DNA from: Chromobacterium haemolyticum
GTDB lineage: Bacteria; Pseudomonadota; Gammaproteobacteria; Burkholderiales; Chromobacteriaceae
Length of the DNA: 64,000 nt
Assembly: GCF_002081825.1 (NCBI RefSeq)
Contig: NZ_MUKU01000008.1
Coordinates: 62,001-126,000, forward strand
Direction: 5' to 3'
Shown here piece after piece: positions 7,688-17,181 of this stretch (position 1 is its first letter; every line of letters starts with the position of its first letter). The notes under the pieces were generated by a model, which did not search any database, had not been told where the DNA came from, and saw only the letters and a program-made list of their open reading frames with translations. Made by a program: the position numbers and the translations under genes.

Positions 7688-9568
7688 ATGGACTTCAACC
7701 TCCGCAAACGGAACAAACGCCCGGCACGCTATGCGATCTGGGGCTCCATTTTCTTCCTGCTAGCGACTCTGGCGTTGGTGGCTCTGGAACTGCTCAACAC
7801 CTACCAACAGGAAGAGGAAAACGCGCTGCGACAGGCTAACGGCCTCAGTCAATTGCTGGCCGAGCGGCTGGCCGCCGGCGTCAGCGAAGCCGGGCTGATC
7901 CTGCAAAACACGAGTCAACTGCCGCAAGTCCAAACCCTGCTGCACACCGGCAAAAGCAGTGAAGACGGACAACAAAAACTGTATCAACAGCTGCAACAGC
8001 AACTGCAGCTGGCGCCCTATCTAAGCCGAATCGAAATCATAGACAGCGCCTGTCAGGCCATCTTCACTAGCCGCCAGGCCGCCATCGTGCGGCAGCCGCA
8101 CAATGAATTCTGCCGCTGGCTGCATAGAAACGAAGACCCGGAAAACAGTTACACCGCCGCCCAACACAACCCCGAGCAACACGGCATCGTTCTGGCCAGC
8201 AAGCTGCGCGACGACAGCGGAAATGTCATAGGCATGGCCGCCGGCATCATCGCCAACAATTTTTTCCAGGACGAAGTCTCTCGCGTCACCGTAGGTGAAC
8301 ACGGGGAAATCCTGGTGCTGGATCAACGCCAGCTGATGGTGGCGCGCTGGCCCAAACCGCCCAAGGGGCTGGAACGGCAGTTCCGGCCGCTCCAGCCGGC
8401 CAAACTACTCAGCCGCGACGGCAATCAGGCGCAATTCAGCGCGCCGTCCAATATCGACGGCGTCACCCGCCTGTACAGCCAAAGCCAGACGGGACGCTAC
8501 CCGTTTCAAGTGGCGGTGGGCATCGCCCGCAAGGATTTCACCCGTTCCGTGCAGGAAAAGGCGACGCTGGCGCTGCTGGGCTGGCTGTTCATCGCCGGCA
8601 TGACGCTGCTGGCCTTGCGCAATTATCTGTCCAATCTGCGTCAGCACACGCTGCTGAGCCGTAGCACGGACCTGATCCGGCAAAGCGAGGAAGAAGCCAA
8701 GCTGATCCTGGACACCGCGCCGCTGGCGCTGCTCTTGGTCAACCCCAAAACACGCCGCATCCAGCGCGCCAACGCGCTGGCGCGAGCCATGCTGCAGTTG
8801 CCGCCGCGCGCGCCGGGGACCAAGGAAGATTCGGACATTCTCAACCTGCCTTTTCGACTGCAGCCGCTGGAACAGTGGCTGGAAGCCGGCCAGGAAATCG
8901 AGAATCAGGAAATAGAGCTAGAACTGGAGGACCACAGCCGGCTCTGGGTCATTGTCTCCCTGCGGCCCTTGGGCGAGCGCACCCCGCCGTCCACGCTGGT
9001 GGCGCTCTACGACATCTCCAGCCGCAAACAGCTGGAGGAGCAATTGCAGGAAAGCAACCAGCAGCTAAGCGAAATGGCGGCCACCGATCCGCTGACCCAT
9101 CTATACAATCGGCGCTACGCCGACATGATGCTGAAAGACGAAATCAGCCGCTGCGAACGCTACGGCCAATCAATGACCATAGCGGTATTCGACATTGACC
9201 ACTTCAAGCAATTCAACGACCGTCATGGCCATCAGGCCGGCGACAACGTACTGGTGGCCGTGGCCAACGCGCTGACCGACACCACGCGCAACACCGATAT
9301 CAGCGCGCGGGTGGGCGGCGAAGAGTTTCTAGTGATTTTCCCCTGCACCAGGCTACGCGACGCACAAAAAGTGATGGAACGAGTGCAAGTGGTATTGAGT
9401 CAGACACGCTTCCCGCTGGTGGATCAGAGCGTGACCTTCAGCGGCGGACTGACCGACTGGCGGCCTCACGACACGCCGGAACTGATGCTGGCGCGCGCCG
9501 ACCGCCTGCTTTACGAAGCCAAGGTCGCCGGCCGCAACATTCTGTTCAATGATCTGGACATGACCTGA
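7688..9568 (+). CDS. Membrane-bound PAS/GGDEF diguanylate cyclase
   Basis: A 626-residue sensor enzyme that makes cyclic di-GMP from two GTP. Order of parts: transmembrane helix near residues 16-38, an extracytoplasmic sensor domain of about 250 residues (dCache/PDC-like, Gln-rich after the helix), a second membrane helix near 295-313, a PAS-like domain around 340-450, a short coiled linker (KQLEEQLQESNQQLSEMA), then GGDEF. The active-site motif is GGEEF at 543-547, and the RxxD inhibitory site RNTD is at 534-537, five residues upstream. It should therefore be active and product-inhibited. The signal sensed is unknown. Its last codons overlap the convergent Nudix gene by 23 bases. Confidence 0.9.
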   Translation: MDFNLRKRNKRPARYAIWGSIFFLLATLALVALELLNTYQQEEENALRQANGLSQLLAERLAAGVSEAGLILQNTSQLPQVQTLLHTGKSSEDGQQKLYQQLQQQLQLAPYLSRIEIIDSACQAIFTSRQAAIVRQPHNEFCRWLHRNEDPENSYTAAQHNPEQHGIVLASKLRDDSGNVIGMAAGIIANNFFQDEVSRVTVGEHGEILVLDQRQLMVARWPKPPKGLERQFRPLQPAKLLSRDGNQAQFSAPSNIDGVTRLYSQSQTGRYPFQVAVGIARKDFTRSVQEKATLALLGWLFIAGMTLLALRNYLSNLRQHTLLSRSTDLIRQSEEEAKLILDTAPLALLLVNPKTRRIQRANALARAMLQLPPRAPGTKEDSDILNLPFRLQPLEQWLEAGQEIENQEIELELEDHSRLWVIVSLRPLGERTPPSTLVALYDISSRKQLEEQLQESNQQLSEMAATDPLTHLYNRRYADMMLKDEISRCERYGQSMTIAVFDIDHFKQFNDRHGHQAGDNVLVAVANALTDTTRNTDISARVGGEEFLVIFPCTRLRDAQKVMERVQVVLSQTRFPLVDQSVTFSGGLTDWRPHDTPELMLARADRLLYEAKVAGRNILFNDLDMT

Positions 9569-10244
9569 ACGGCGGCCGATCCTGCCCCGCCACGCCCAAG
9601 GCGTCGGACAACAGCCACAGCATCGCCGCGGTGGCTCCCCAGATGCGGTGGCTCTGCCAGTCCAGCGATAGATAAGCCCGCAGCTGGCCGTCGTCCCCCT
9701 GATGGCTGTGGCGCTCATAGGCCCCGGTATCCATCAAAAGCGGCAGCGGCGCTTCGAACACCTCGGCCACCTCGCCCGGCTCTGGGCTGAGCTCGAACGG
9801 CGGCAACACCAACCCCACCACCGGCGTCACCACAAAGCCGGTAATCGTCACATAGTCCGGCAAACGCCCCAGTAGCCGGACATGGCTCTCCGCCAGCCCG
9901 GTCTCCTCCCGCGTTTCACGCAGGGCGGCGCGCTCGGCGGAACCGTCGTCCCGCTCCAGCTTGCCGCCCGGAAAGCTGACCTGGCCGGCATGCGCCGGCA
10001 GGTTTTCCGCGCGCCGGGTCAACAACACCGTCGGCCCTTCGCTATGCCACACCAGCGGCACCAGCACCGCCGCCGGCCGCAGCCCGCCATCGGCCGGCCG
10101 GAAACTGAAATCGCCCACCCTGCCGGTAAAGTCATAAGCCGAAAGCCGACCGGCAATCCAGTCGGCCGCTTCTCCCGCCTCCATCGACCACATATTATTG
10201 TCCCCTGCCGTCATCCACTCGCCGGGCCAACGCTCCGGCGACAT
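9546..10244 (-). CDS. Nudix hydrolase, CoA pyrophosphatase (NudL)-like
   Basis: The protein carries a complete Nudix box, from GGKLERDDGSAERAALRE to TREETGL (GX5EX7REUXEEXGU), preceded by the RRAENLPAHAGQVSFPGG stretch that typifies the NudL/CoAse subgroup, which cleaves CoA to 3',5'-ADP and 4'-phosphopantetheine. A 232-residue product is drawn from the first ATG; a start about 18 residues further in is equally possible. The 3' end overlaps the convergent GGDEF gene. Confidence 0.85.
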   Translation of the reverse strand: MSPERWPGEWMTAGDNNMWSMEAGEAADWIAGRLSAYDFTGRVGDFSFRPADGGLRPAAVLVPLVWHSEGPTVLLTRRAENLPAHAGQVSFPGGKLERDDGSAERAALRETREETGLAESHVRLLGRLPDYVTITGFVVTPVVGLVLPPFELSPEPGEVAEVFEAPLPLLMDTGAYERHSHQGDDGQLRAYLSLDWQSHRIWGATAAMLWLLSDALGVAGQDRPPFRSCPDH

Positions 10245-10303
10245 CCTTGCTCCATCTTAGGCCAAATCATGGCCTCTCTGTCGGCGCCGCCATCGCTATT
10301 AAC

Positions 10304-10381
10304 AAAAAACCCGCGCGCCAACCGCCTAAGCGGCGCCGGCGAACGCGGGCAAAAAAAATGCCAGGCGGCGAGCCTGGCACA
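10304..10381 (-). terminator. Two tandem rho-independent terminators behind rho
   Basis: On the reverse strand, TGCCAGGC and GCCTGGCA (10372-10379 with 10359-10366) form an 8-bp stem followed by eight T. A second stem, CCCGCG/CGCGGG (10344-10349 with 10310-10315) with six T, follows. Together they end the leftward rho transcript. Confidence 0.85.
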
Positions 10382-10409
10382 TTGCTGAGCATTTCTGCTT
10401 GAAACACTC

Positions 10410-11666
10410 TTAGCGGCGCATCGAGTCGAAGAACTGCTGGTTCGACTTGGTGGCCTTGATCTTGTCCTGCAGAAATTCCATCGCTTCCAGATCGTCCATC
10501 GGGTAGAGCAGCTTGCGCAGCACCCAGATCCGCTGCAACTGATCCTGCGGAATCAGCAGTTCTTCGCGACGAGTGCCGGAACGGTTGATGTTCAGCGCCG
10601 GGAAAATGCGCTTCTCCGCCATGCGACGCTCCAGATGGATTTCGCTGTTGCCGGTACCCTTGAATTCTTCGTAGATCACATCGTCCATGCGGCTGCCGGT
10701 ATCGATCAGCGCCGTGGCGATGATGGTCAGGCTGCCGCCCTCTTCCACGTTGCGCGCAGCGCCGAAGAAGCGCTTGGGACGCTGCAGCGCGTTGGCGTCC
10801 ACGCCACCGGTCAGCACCTTGCCCGAAGCCGGCACCACGGTGTTGTAGGCGCGCGCCAGACGGGTAATGGAGTCCAGCAGAATCACCACGTCCTTCTTGT
10901 GCTCAACCAGGCGTTTGGCCTTCTCGATCACCATCTCGGCCACTTGCACGTGGCGGGTGGCAGGCTCGTCGAAGGTGGACGACACCACCTCGCCCTTGAC
11001 CGAGCGTTGCATCTCGGTCACTTCTTCCGGACGCTCGTCGATCAAGAGCACGATCAGCACCGCGTCCGGATGGTTGGCGGTGATGGCGTGGGCAATGTGC
11101 TGCAGCATCACGGTCTTGCCGGACTTGGGCGGCGCCACCAGCAGGCCGCGCTGGCCCCTGCCAATCGGTGCGATCAGGTCGATGATGCGGCCGGTAATGT
11201 TTTCCTCGGCGCGGATGTCGCGCTCCAGCTTGAATTGTTCGGTCGGGAACAGCGGCGTCAGGTTCTCGAACAGAATCTTGTGCTTGGAGTTCTCGGGCGC
11301 CTCGCCATTGACCTTGTCCACCTTGACCAGCGCGAAATAGCGTTCGCCATCTTTCGGGGTGCGGATCTCGCCTTCGATCGAATCGCCGGTGTGCAGGTTG
11401 AAGCGACGAATCTGCGACGGGCTGACATAGATGTCGTCCGGGCCGGCCAGATAGGAGGTGTCTGGGCTGCGCAGGAAACCGAAACCGTCCGGCAGCACTT
11501 CCAGGGTACCTTCGCCGAAAATGCTCTCGCCTTTTTTGGCCTGGTTTTTCAGCAAGGCGAAGATCAAGTCCTGCTTGCGCAGTCGATTGGCCCCGTCGAT
11601 CTCGTTGGAAATGGCCATTTCAACGAGTTCGGAAACATGAAGATGTTTTAGATCAGATAAGTGCAT
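10410..11666 (-). CDS. rho: Transcription termination factor Rho
   Basis: A 418-residue hexameric RNA-dependent ATPase that ends transcripts by translocating on untranslated RNA. The N-terminal RNA-binding part contains [20 protein letters not shown] (residues about 61-80). Walker A APPKSGKT is at 178-185, Walker B is in [13 protein letters not shown], and the Q and R loops and C-terminal [16 protein letters not shown] are present. The start [18 protein letters not shown] is the conserved family N-terminus, so a longer frame beginning 84 bases upstream was rejected. It is followed by two terminators and preceded by trxA on the same strand, the order common in beta- and gammaproteobacteria. 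Confidence 0.97.
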   Translation of the reverse strand: MHLSDLKHLHVSELVEMAISNEIDGANRLRKQDLIFALLKNQAKKGESIFGEGTLEVLPDGFGFLRSPDTSYLAGPDDIYVSPSQIRRFNLHTGDSIEGEIRTPKDGERYFALVKVDKVNGEAPENSKHKILFENLTPLFPTEQFKLERDIRAEENITGRIIDLIAPIGRGQRGLLVAPPKSGKTVMLQHIAHAITANHPDAVLIVLLIDERPEEVTEMQRSVKGEVVSSTFDEPATRHVQVAEMVIEKAKRLVEHKKDVVILLDSITRLARAYNTVVPASGKVLTGGVDANALQRPKRFFGAARNVEEGGSLTIIATALIDTGSRMDDVIYEEFKGTGNSEIHLERRMAEKRIFPALNINRSGTRREELLIPQDQLQRIWVLRKLLYPMDDLEAMEFLQDKIKATKSNQQFFDSMRR

Positions 11667-11789
11667 AGCAGCCGTAGGTCGACTCGGTAACGATTTAGCG
11701 GAACGCTGAATTCGGAGGGTGGCGTAAAAATGGAACGGGCAACGCGTCAATCGCTACCCGTTTTGAGATTTTGCTGGAGAATAGACGCT

Positions 11790-12116
11790 TTACAGTTGGC
11801 TGTCAATGAAGGCGGTCAACTGGCTCTTGGCCAGCGCGCCCACCTTGGTGGCGGCAACCTGACCGTCTTTGAAAATCATCAGCGTCGGGATGCCGCGAAT
11901 GCCGAATTTCGGCGGCGTCAGTTCGTTTTGGTCAATGTTCAGCTTGGCCACTTTCAGGCGGCCTTCGTATTCCTTGGCCACTTCGTCCAGGATGGGAGCG
12001 ATCATCTTGCACGGACCACACCACTCGGCCCAGTAATCGACCAGTACCGGCAGGTCGGCTTTCAGAACATCGGTATCGAAACTGTCATCGCTTACGTGGT
12101 GGATGAGATCGCTCAT
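11790..12116 (-). CDS. trxA: Thioredoxin 1
   Basis: A 108-residue cytoplasmic thioredoxin that reduces protein disulfides using electrons from thioredoxin reductase. The redox motif WCGPC is at residues 32-36, the cis-proline is in [11 protein letters not shown], and the length is that of the family. The [10 protein letters not shown] start matches other TrxA proteins; the longer open frame upstream lies within the trxA-fabI intergenic region. It is divergent from fabI and upstream of rho. Confidence 0.97.
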   Translation of the reverse strand: MSDLIHHVSDDSFDTDVLKADLPVLVDYWAEWCGPCKMIAPILDEVAKEYEGRLKVAKLNIDQNELTPPKFGIRGIPTLMIFKDGQVAATKVGALAKSQLTAFIDSQL

Positions 12117-12305
12117 GGTTTCCTCGCTAAATATTTTGGTGGTGCATCTACTGCAATTGATGTGTGATGGTAGCAAGCGCGGAGTGCCGGAGCAACCGGA
12201 AATCCGGAGCGCGCGACCGGGCCCGCCCTTCGCTCTTTCCTTATATACCACCTGGAACCACTTGGCCTGGCCGACAATGCCGCTGCTGAAACGCCCAGGC
12301 TTCGG

Positions 12306-12311
12306 TATAAT
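12306..12311 (+). promoter_or_regulatory. Consensus -10 element of the fabI promoter
   Basis: A perfect TATAAT lies 32 bases before the fabI ATG. No good -35 is present at the usual distance, so either the -10 is strong enough or another site acts. Confidence 0.5.
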
Positions 12312-12342
12312 GCGCAGCTGTTTATTCCGAGAAGGACTCCAA

Positions 12343-13131
12343 ATGGGCTTTCTGCAAGGCAAAAAGATTCTGATTACCGGCATGATCTCCAACCGCTCCA
12401 TCGCTTACGGCATTGCCCAGGCCTGTCATCGCGAAGGCGCGGAACTGGCGTTCACCTATGTGGTGGATAAACTGGAAGACCGCGTGCGCGAAATGGCCGC
12501 GGATTTCGGCTCCAAGCTGGTTTTCCGCTGCGACGTGCAGAACGACGAAGAAATCAATAAATTGTTCGCCGATCTCGGCAAGGAATGGGACGGCCTGGAC
12601 GGCCTGGTGCACGCCATCGCCTTCGCCCCGCGCGAATCGCTGGAAGGCGACTTTTTGGATACGCTGAGCCGCGAAGCTTTCCAGACCGCGCACGATGTGT
12701 CCGCCTATAGTTTCCCGGCGCTGGCCAAGGCCGCGCGCCCGATGATGCAAGGCCGCAACGCCGCGCTGCTGACCCTGTCCTACCTGGGCGCGGTGCGAGC
12801 CATCCCGAATTACAATGTGATGGGCCTGGCCAAAGCCAGCCTGGAAGCCTCGGTGCGCTTCATGGCCGCCAGCCTGGGCAAGGACGGCATCCGCGTCAAC
12901 GGCATTTCCGCAGGCCCGATCAAGACCCTGGCCGCCGCCGGCATTTCCGGCTTCTCCAAATTGCTGGCCATGGCCGCCGGACAGTCCTGTCTGCGCCGCA
13001 ACGTCACCACCGAGGAAGTGGGCAATACTGCCGCCTTCCTGTTGTCCAATCTGTCCTCCGGCATTACCGGCGAAATCACTTATGTCGACGCCGGCTTCAG
13101 CATCAACTCGCTGAACGTTCCGGAAGCCTGA
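12343..13131 (+). CDS. fabI: Enoyl-[acyl-carrier-protein] reductase (NADH)
   Basis: FabI (262 aa) reduces trans-2-enoyl-ACP in the last step of each fatty-acid elongation cycle and is the target of triclosan. It is a divergent short-chain dehydrogenase: the nucleotide loop is [11 protein letters not shown], and the active-site pair Y157-x6-K164 is in YNVMGLAK, preceded by LTLSYLGA (Y147). The ATG follows a GAAGGA ribosome site; a longer open frame would run back through the trxA promoter region. A strong terminator follows the stop. Confidence 0.95.
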   Translation: MGFLQGKKILITGMISNRSIAYGIAQACHREGAELAFTYVVDKLEDRVREMAADFGSKLVFRCDVQNDEEINKLFADLGKEWDGLDGLVHAIAFAPRESLEGDFLDTLSREAFQTAHDVSAYSFPALAKAARPMMQGRNAALLTLSYLGAVRAIPNYNVMGLAKASLEASVRFMAASLGKDGIRVNGISAGPIKTLAAAGISGFSKLLAMAAGQSCLRRNVTTEEVGNTAAFLLSNLSSGITGEITYVDAGFSINSLNVPEA

Positions 13132-13151
13132 TTCAATCGCCGCCATATCGA

Positions 13152-13178
13152 AATGGACCCGTCGGGTCCATTTTTTTT
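13152..13178 (+). terminator. Rho-independent terminator of fabI
   Basis: AATGGACCC pairs with GGGTCCATT across the loop GTC and runs into eight T. Confidence 0.9.
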
Positions 13179-13391
13179 ATCCTTGCAGATAAACCGCTGC
13201 GCCGTCATTCCCTCCAAGATTCATCTCATTGGAAATAGATAAGCGGAGTGCCATTGCATTCAAAACAATACGGCCGAGATTCAAGGAACGCGCACACCTG
13301 AATTAAAAGTCATGCGGCCAAGTAACATTGAATATCGATAACCGCCGCTCCGAAAGTGACCGGGCTGCCATATACCCGGCCAAATCCGTCG

Positions 13392-13787
13392 TCAGTAACG
13401 AGAACCCAGATCCCTATCCTCGGCCGCCCCGCCCAGCATATGGCTTAGTTCGTCGCAAGAGCGCACCACGCCGTCGCGCACACGGAACTCGGCGATGACC
13501 AGCATCCGCACCTGACCGCCGTTCCGCTTGTCCGCGGTAACCAAATGGCGGGTGAACAGCCGCTCTCCCTGCTCTGCCCAACTCAGGATTTCAAGGCCGA
13601 CCCGGCTGCACTCCTGCTTCAGATGGCGCAGGTGTTTGACGAAATCCGCGTAATCCAGCTTGCGGCCGTCCGCCTGTTGGCGGTAGTCCGGGTGCACTAG
13701 TCGCGCCAAGCGGCTTTCGTCCAGTTCCGGGCACAGCAATGCGCATTCAAATAATTCTCTCACCACAGAGATGGCGGTGTTTTGCAT
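13392..13787 (-). CDS. NTF2/SnoaL-like protein
   Basis: A 131-residue protein of the cone-shaped NTF2-like fold: an N-terminal helix (AISVVRELFECAL), then LVHPDYRQQADGRKLDYADFVKHLRHLK and a run of beta strands ending in AEFRVRDGVVRSCDELSHML. The last motif is typical of SnoaL-like polyketide-cyclase or limonene-epoxide-hydrolase relatives. Function cannot be told from sequence. The gene stands alone, beside a MITE-like repeat. Confidence 0.7.
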   Translation of the reverse strand: MQNTAISVVRELFECALLCPELDESRLARLVHPDYRQQADGRKLDYADFVKHLRHLKQECSRVGLEILSWAEQGERLFTRHLVTADKRNGGQVRMLVIAEFRVRDGVVRSCDELSHMLGGAAEDRDLGSRY

Positions 13788-13800
13788 GATTTTGCTCCTT

Positions 13801-13945
13801 AAGCCTGTTTACGATCTGCCGCGCTGCGTGAGACATCGCACGGTGAATACCCCTTCGAAATGCTCATGCACCACCGGTACACTCCGCTTTCTCAGCCGCA
13901 ATGCCTTGTCTCTCTCATGTTCGCGAGATCGTGAGCACGCTCTTT
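13801..13945. repeat. MITE-like dispersed repeat, copy C
   Basis: A 145-bp element of the same family as the copies near 5.7-5.9 kb, sharing GTACACTCCGCTTT and GCCTTGTCTC blocks. The ends are inverted repeats of one another: CCTGTTTACGATCT near the left and AGATCGTGAGCACG near the right. It fills most of the gap between the NTF2-like gene and the AraC regulator. Confidence 0.7.
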
Positions 13946-14076
13946 TAAGTGGGGACATGATGTCGACAAAGGGCGGCGCGACCCATGCCTCGCCGCCACA
14001 ATGGCCAGTATCACGCCCTGCTGCGGCGGCGCGTTATCGCTACAATGACAATAAATAGCTCAAACAGGCCAAAATC

Positions 14077-14832
14077 ATGCTGCTCGCCGCCAACCGTATC
14101 CTTCACGACACCGCCGACCCCGACGCCTGGCACAGCCATGACAGCGGCCAGCTGAGCTTGCTGCGCCACGGCGTGCTGAGCATCGCCACCGACGGCGGCC
14201 GGTTCTGGCTGCCGCCCGGCCACTTGGTCTGGATTCCTCCCGGCGTGCGCCACGCCTCGCACCGCCACGGCCTGATAGACGGCATCAGCCTGCGCTTTGC
14301 CGCGGCGGTCTGCGTCCGGCTTCCTGCCTGCGCGCAAGCCATCGCCTGCGATGCGCTGCCCCCTGCCATCATGCGGCGCGCGCTGGACTTCGCCGTTCCG
14401 CCCCTTCCCAGAGAGCAGCGGCTGCTGGAAGTCTTGCTGGACGAATTGGAACAATGTCCGCCCTTGAGTCTGAGCCTCCCGCTGCCGCAAGACCGGCGCG
14501 CGCGCCGAGTCGCCGACGCCTTGACGGAAGCGCCAGATGACCCGCGCTCGCGCGACGACTGGGCGCAATGGGCCGGCCTCAGCGGGCGCAGCCTGAGCCG
14601 CCTGTTTCCGGAACAAACTGGGCTCAGCTTCCAAGCCTGGCGCCGCCGGCTGCGGCTATTGAAGTCGCTGGAATATCTGTCGGCCGGCCAAAAAGTCGGC
14701 GTCGCGGCCTGGCGCTGCGGCTACGACAGCCCCAGCGCCTTCATCGCCGCCTTCCGCCAGGCCTTCGGCCAGACGCCAACCCAGTTGCTGGGCGGGTACG
14801 CGGACGCCTTCAGCGATAACAATGGTTCTTGA
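14077..14832 (+). CDS. AraC family transcriptional regulator
   Basis: The 251-residue protein starts with a small cupin-like sensor part (WHSHDSGQLSLLRHGVLSI, then LPPGHLVWIPPGVRHAS) and ends with the two-helix-turn-helix AraC domain, which contains WAQWAGLSGRSLSRLFPEQT and VAAWRCGYDSPSAFIAAFRQ and closes FGQTPTQLL. The cupin plus AraC layout resembles NimR/YdeO-type one-component regulators that often control a divergent efflux gene. Here the neighbour is a convergent FAD oxidoreductase, so the target is unclear. Confidence 0.9.
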   Translation: MLLAANRILHDTADPDAWHSHDSGQLSLLRHGVLSIATDGGRFWLPPGHLVWIPPGVRHASHRHGLIDGISLRFAAAVCVRLPACAQAIACDALPPAIMRRALDFAVPPLPREQRLLEVLLDELEQCPPLSLSLPLPQDRRARRVADALTEAPDDPRSRDDWAQWAGLSGRSLSRLFPEQTGLSFQAWRRRLRLLKSLEYLSAGQKVGVAAWRCGYDSPSAFIAAFRQAFGQTPTQLLGGYADAFSDNNGS

Positions 14833-14956
14833 ACCGACGGAACAGCCCGGACAACGCATTGATCAACAACGCCCTCAACCGAGAACGCCTGACGGCAGAC
14901 CCAGACAACGGGCAGTGCGTCGCGACATGAACGGCGGCCATATCGCCTTCCCGCCC

Positions 14957-16360
14957 TCAAGCCAGCAAGGACTCCATCGCCGCGGCCAACTTGCCCACGC
15001 TCCGTTTGACCCATGCCGGCGCGGCGCCTCCGGCGCACAAGCTCTCCTCCAGCGCGTAGGCGCTGCGCACCAGATGATAGCCCAGCCAGGGAACCGGCTC
15101 CGGGGCCCAGCGGCGCACCTGCTCCAAACCCCCTTCCGACATGACCCAGGGCATGGAGGTCAAATCGCCGTCCCGCTCCAGGATCAATTCCGCCAGCGTG
15201 CGCCCCATCAAATTGGCAGCCCCCACGCCCTCGCCGCCGTAGCCGCCGGCCATGGCGATGCCGGCCCGCCGGTCGTAAAGCGCATAGGGCGTGAAAGCGC
15301 GCGCCACGCCCAAGGTGCCGCCCCAGCGGTATTCAACCTCCGCAGCGCCCAGCGCCGGGAACAACTGGCGCAGCAGACGCTCGCGCCAAGCGAACTCAGC
15401 GCTGCCCGGATCGAAATCCCATTGCTCGCGGCCGCCCAGCCGGTAACCTCCGCGCGCGCCGAACACCAGGCGGCCGTCCGCGCTGCGCTGCCCGTAAGTC
15501 ACCATCCGGCTCAAATCGCCGAAAGCCTGCCGATCCGTCAGGCCTATCTCGTCCCATTGAGCTGGCGACAACGGCTCGGTGGCCAACAGCAGGCTCTGCA
15601 TCGGCAGCAGACAACGCCCCAAGCGCGAAAACTGCCCGGCCGCGCCTTCCAGCGCCGGCACGATGACGTCGGCGCGCAACTCGCAGCCGTCCAGCCCCGC
15701 CACGCCGGGAACGAGCCGGCGCACCGGGCTGCGCTCATGAATCCGCCCCCCCAGCCGCGCCACGGCCCGTGCAAGTCCTTGCGCCAGCCTGGCCGGCTGG
15801 ATCACCGCGCAATGCGGCGAAAACACCCCGCCGCGCACATCGCGCGCACCTAGCTGCTCTTGCGCCTCTTTGCGGTCCAGCCATCGAAAGTCGGCTTCGC
15901 CGTGCCCCACCCGCCGCAACTCGCGCAGCCAACTCCGTCCCATGGCCTCCTGCTCCGGGTAGCGCGCCGCCGCGTACAACACCCCGCCATGGGCAAAGTC
16001 GCAATCGATGCGCTCCCGCGCCAATATCTCAGCCACTTCGTCGACGATGCCGAACAGCCGCCGCCGCGCTTGTTCACGCTGCTCGCCGTCCAGGCTGAGC
16101 AAATGGGCATCCTGATTGGCCAGCCCTCCGATCAGCCAGCCTCCATTGCGCCCGGACGCGCCGTAGCCGCAAGTTTCGGCCTCCAGCACCGCCACATCCA
16201 GCTCCGGCGCCATCCGCTTGAGGTAGTAAGCCGTCCAAAGACCGGTATAGCCGCCGCCGATCACCGCCACATCGCAGCGCGCCGATTGCGTCAGCGGCGG
16301 CCAATACGGCTCGGCTGGGCTTTGATCCAGCCATAAACAGGCTTGAGACCGTGAGGACAT
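14957..16360 (-). CDS. FAD-dependent oxidoreductase (DAO family, PuuB-like)
   Basis: A 467-residue flavoprotein with an N-terminal dinucleotide-binding motif VIGGGYTGLWTAYYL near residue 33, an ATG-like second motif YGASGRNGGWL, and the C-terminal GGYGGEGVGAANLMGRTLA that closes the FAD site in D-amino-acid-oxidase-type enzymes. The ASGRNGGW signature is the one seen in gamma-glutamylputrescine and related amine oxidases, so the substrate may be an amine or amino acid. Neighbours give no further clue. It is divergent from the GNAT gene. Confidence 0.85.
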   Translation of the reverse strand: MSSRSQACLWLDQSPAEPYWPPLTQSARCDVAVIGGGYTGLWTAYYLKRMAPELDVAVLEAETCGYGASGRNGGWLIGGLANQDAHLLSLDGEQREQARRRLFGIVDEVAEILARERIDCDFAHGGVLYAAARYPEQEAMGRSWLRELRRVGHGEADFRWLDRKEAQEQLGARDVRGGVFSPHCAVIQPARLAQGLARAVARLGGRIHERSPVRRLVPGVAGLDGCELRADVIVPALEGAAGQFSRLGRCLLPMQSLLLATEPLSPAQWDEIGLTDRQAFGDLSRMVTYGQRSADGRLVFGARGGYRLGGREQWDFDPGSAEFAWRERLLRQLFPALGAAEVEYRWGGTLGVARAFTPYALYDRRAGIAMAGGYGGEGVGAANLMGRTLAELILERDGDLTSMPWVMSEGGLEQVRRWAPEPVPWLGYHLVRSAYALEESLCAGGAAPAWVKRSVGKLAAAMESLLA

Positions 16361-16462
16361 GTGCTCTCCTTGTTGCGGCCAACCGACTCAGGCTCGGCCG
16401 CGTCGCCAACGCTGTTATCATGAAGGTCGACCATACCCGTCCATTGCGAGGAGAGCCAGCCG

Positions 16463-17029
16463 ATGGAGATTTTGATCTTTCCCGAAACGGAAGTGCCCGC
16501 CGAACTGCGCATGCAAGTGCTGGAGCTGCAAAATCTGGCCTGGCCCGGCGAGCCGCCGACCAGCCCCGAGCCTATCCACGATCCGGCGCTCGCCCCGCTC
16601 TCGCTGTTGCTGGTGGAGAGCCGCCGGGTACTGTCGGCGCTGGACATCCTCAGCAAGCGGCTAAGCCACGCGGGAGAAGACTTCCAGGCCAGCGGCATCA
16701 GCTGCATGGTCACCCAGCCCGAGGATCGCAGCCGCGGCTTGGGGCGATTGCTGGCCGCCTCCGCGCGCGAAACCATGCAAGCCAACGGCGCCGATCTCGG
16801 CATCTTCACTTGCGACCGGCCCCTGCGGCGCTTTTACCAACGTTGCGGCTGGAGCGAACTGCCTGGCGCCGTATTGATCGGCGGCACGCCGGCCTCGCCG
16901 TTTCCCAGCAGCCAATTCGACAAAGCGACGATGGCCAGCTTTTTCAGCGATAAGGCCAAGCGAATGGCCGCGCGCTTCGAGCATTGCGAGATTGCGCTTC
17001 ATCCGGGGGACATCGACAGGCTTTGGTGA
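16463..17029 (+). CDS. GNAT family N-acetyltransferase
   Basis: A 188-residue acetyltransferase. The acetyl-CoA-binding loop is DRSRGLGRLLAAS (Q/RxxGxG/A pattern), the preceding strand is ISCMVTQP, and the distal FYQRCGW motif belongs to motif B. The N-terminal half resembles enzymes that modify aminoglycosides or other small amines. The substrate is not predictable. The ribosome site GGAG is 11 bases before the ATG. Confidence 0.85.
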   Translation: MEILIFPETEVPAELRMQVLELQNLAWPGEPPTSPEPIHDPALAPLSLLLVESRRVLSALDILSKRLSHAGEDFQASGISCMVTQPEDRSRGLGRLLAASARETMQANGADLGIFTCDRPLRRFYQRCGWSELPGAVLIGGTPASPFPSSQFDKATMASFFSDKAKRMAARFEHCEIALHPGDIDRLW

Positions 17030-17181
17030 GCCGCGAGACGCCGCCGGGCCGAAGCAAACGACGATCCGACGCGATCAAAACATCAATGAGGAGCGGTAGA
17101 ATCATTCCTTCCGCGGCAACCCCAGCCTCAGGCCCCGCCGGAGCCCTGCTCGGCCCAATCCGCAAGCGACCCAACCCCACC

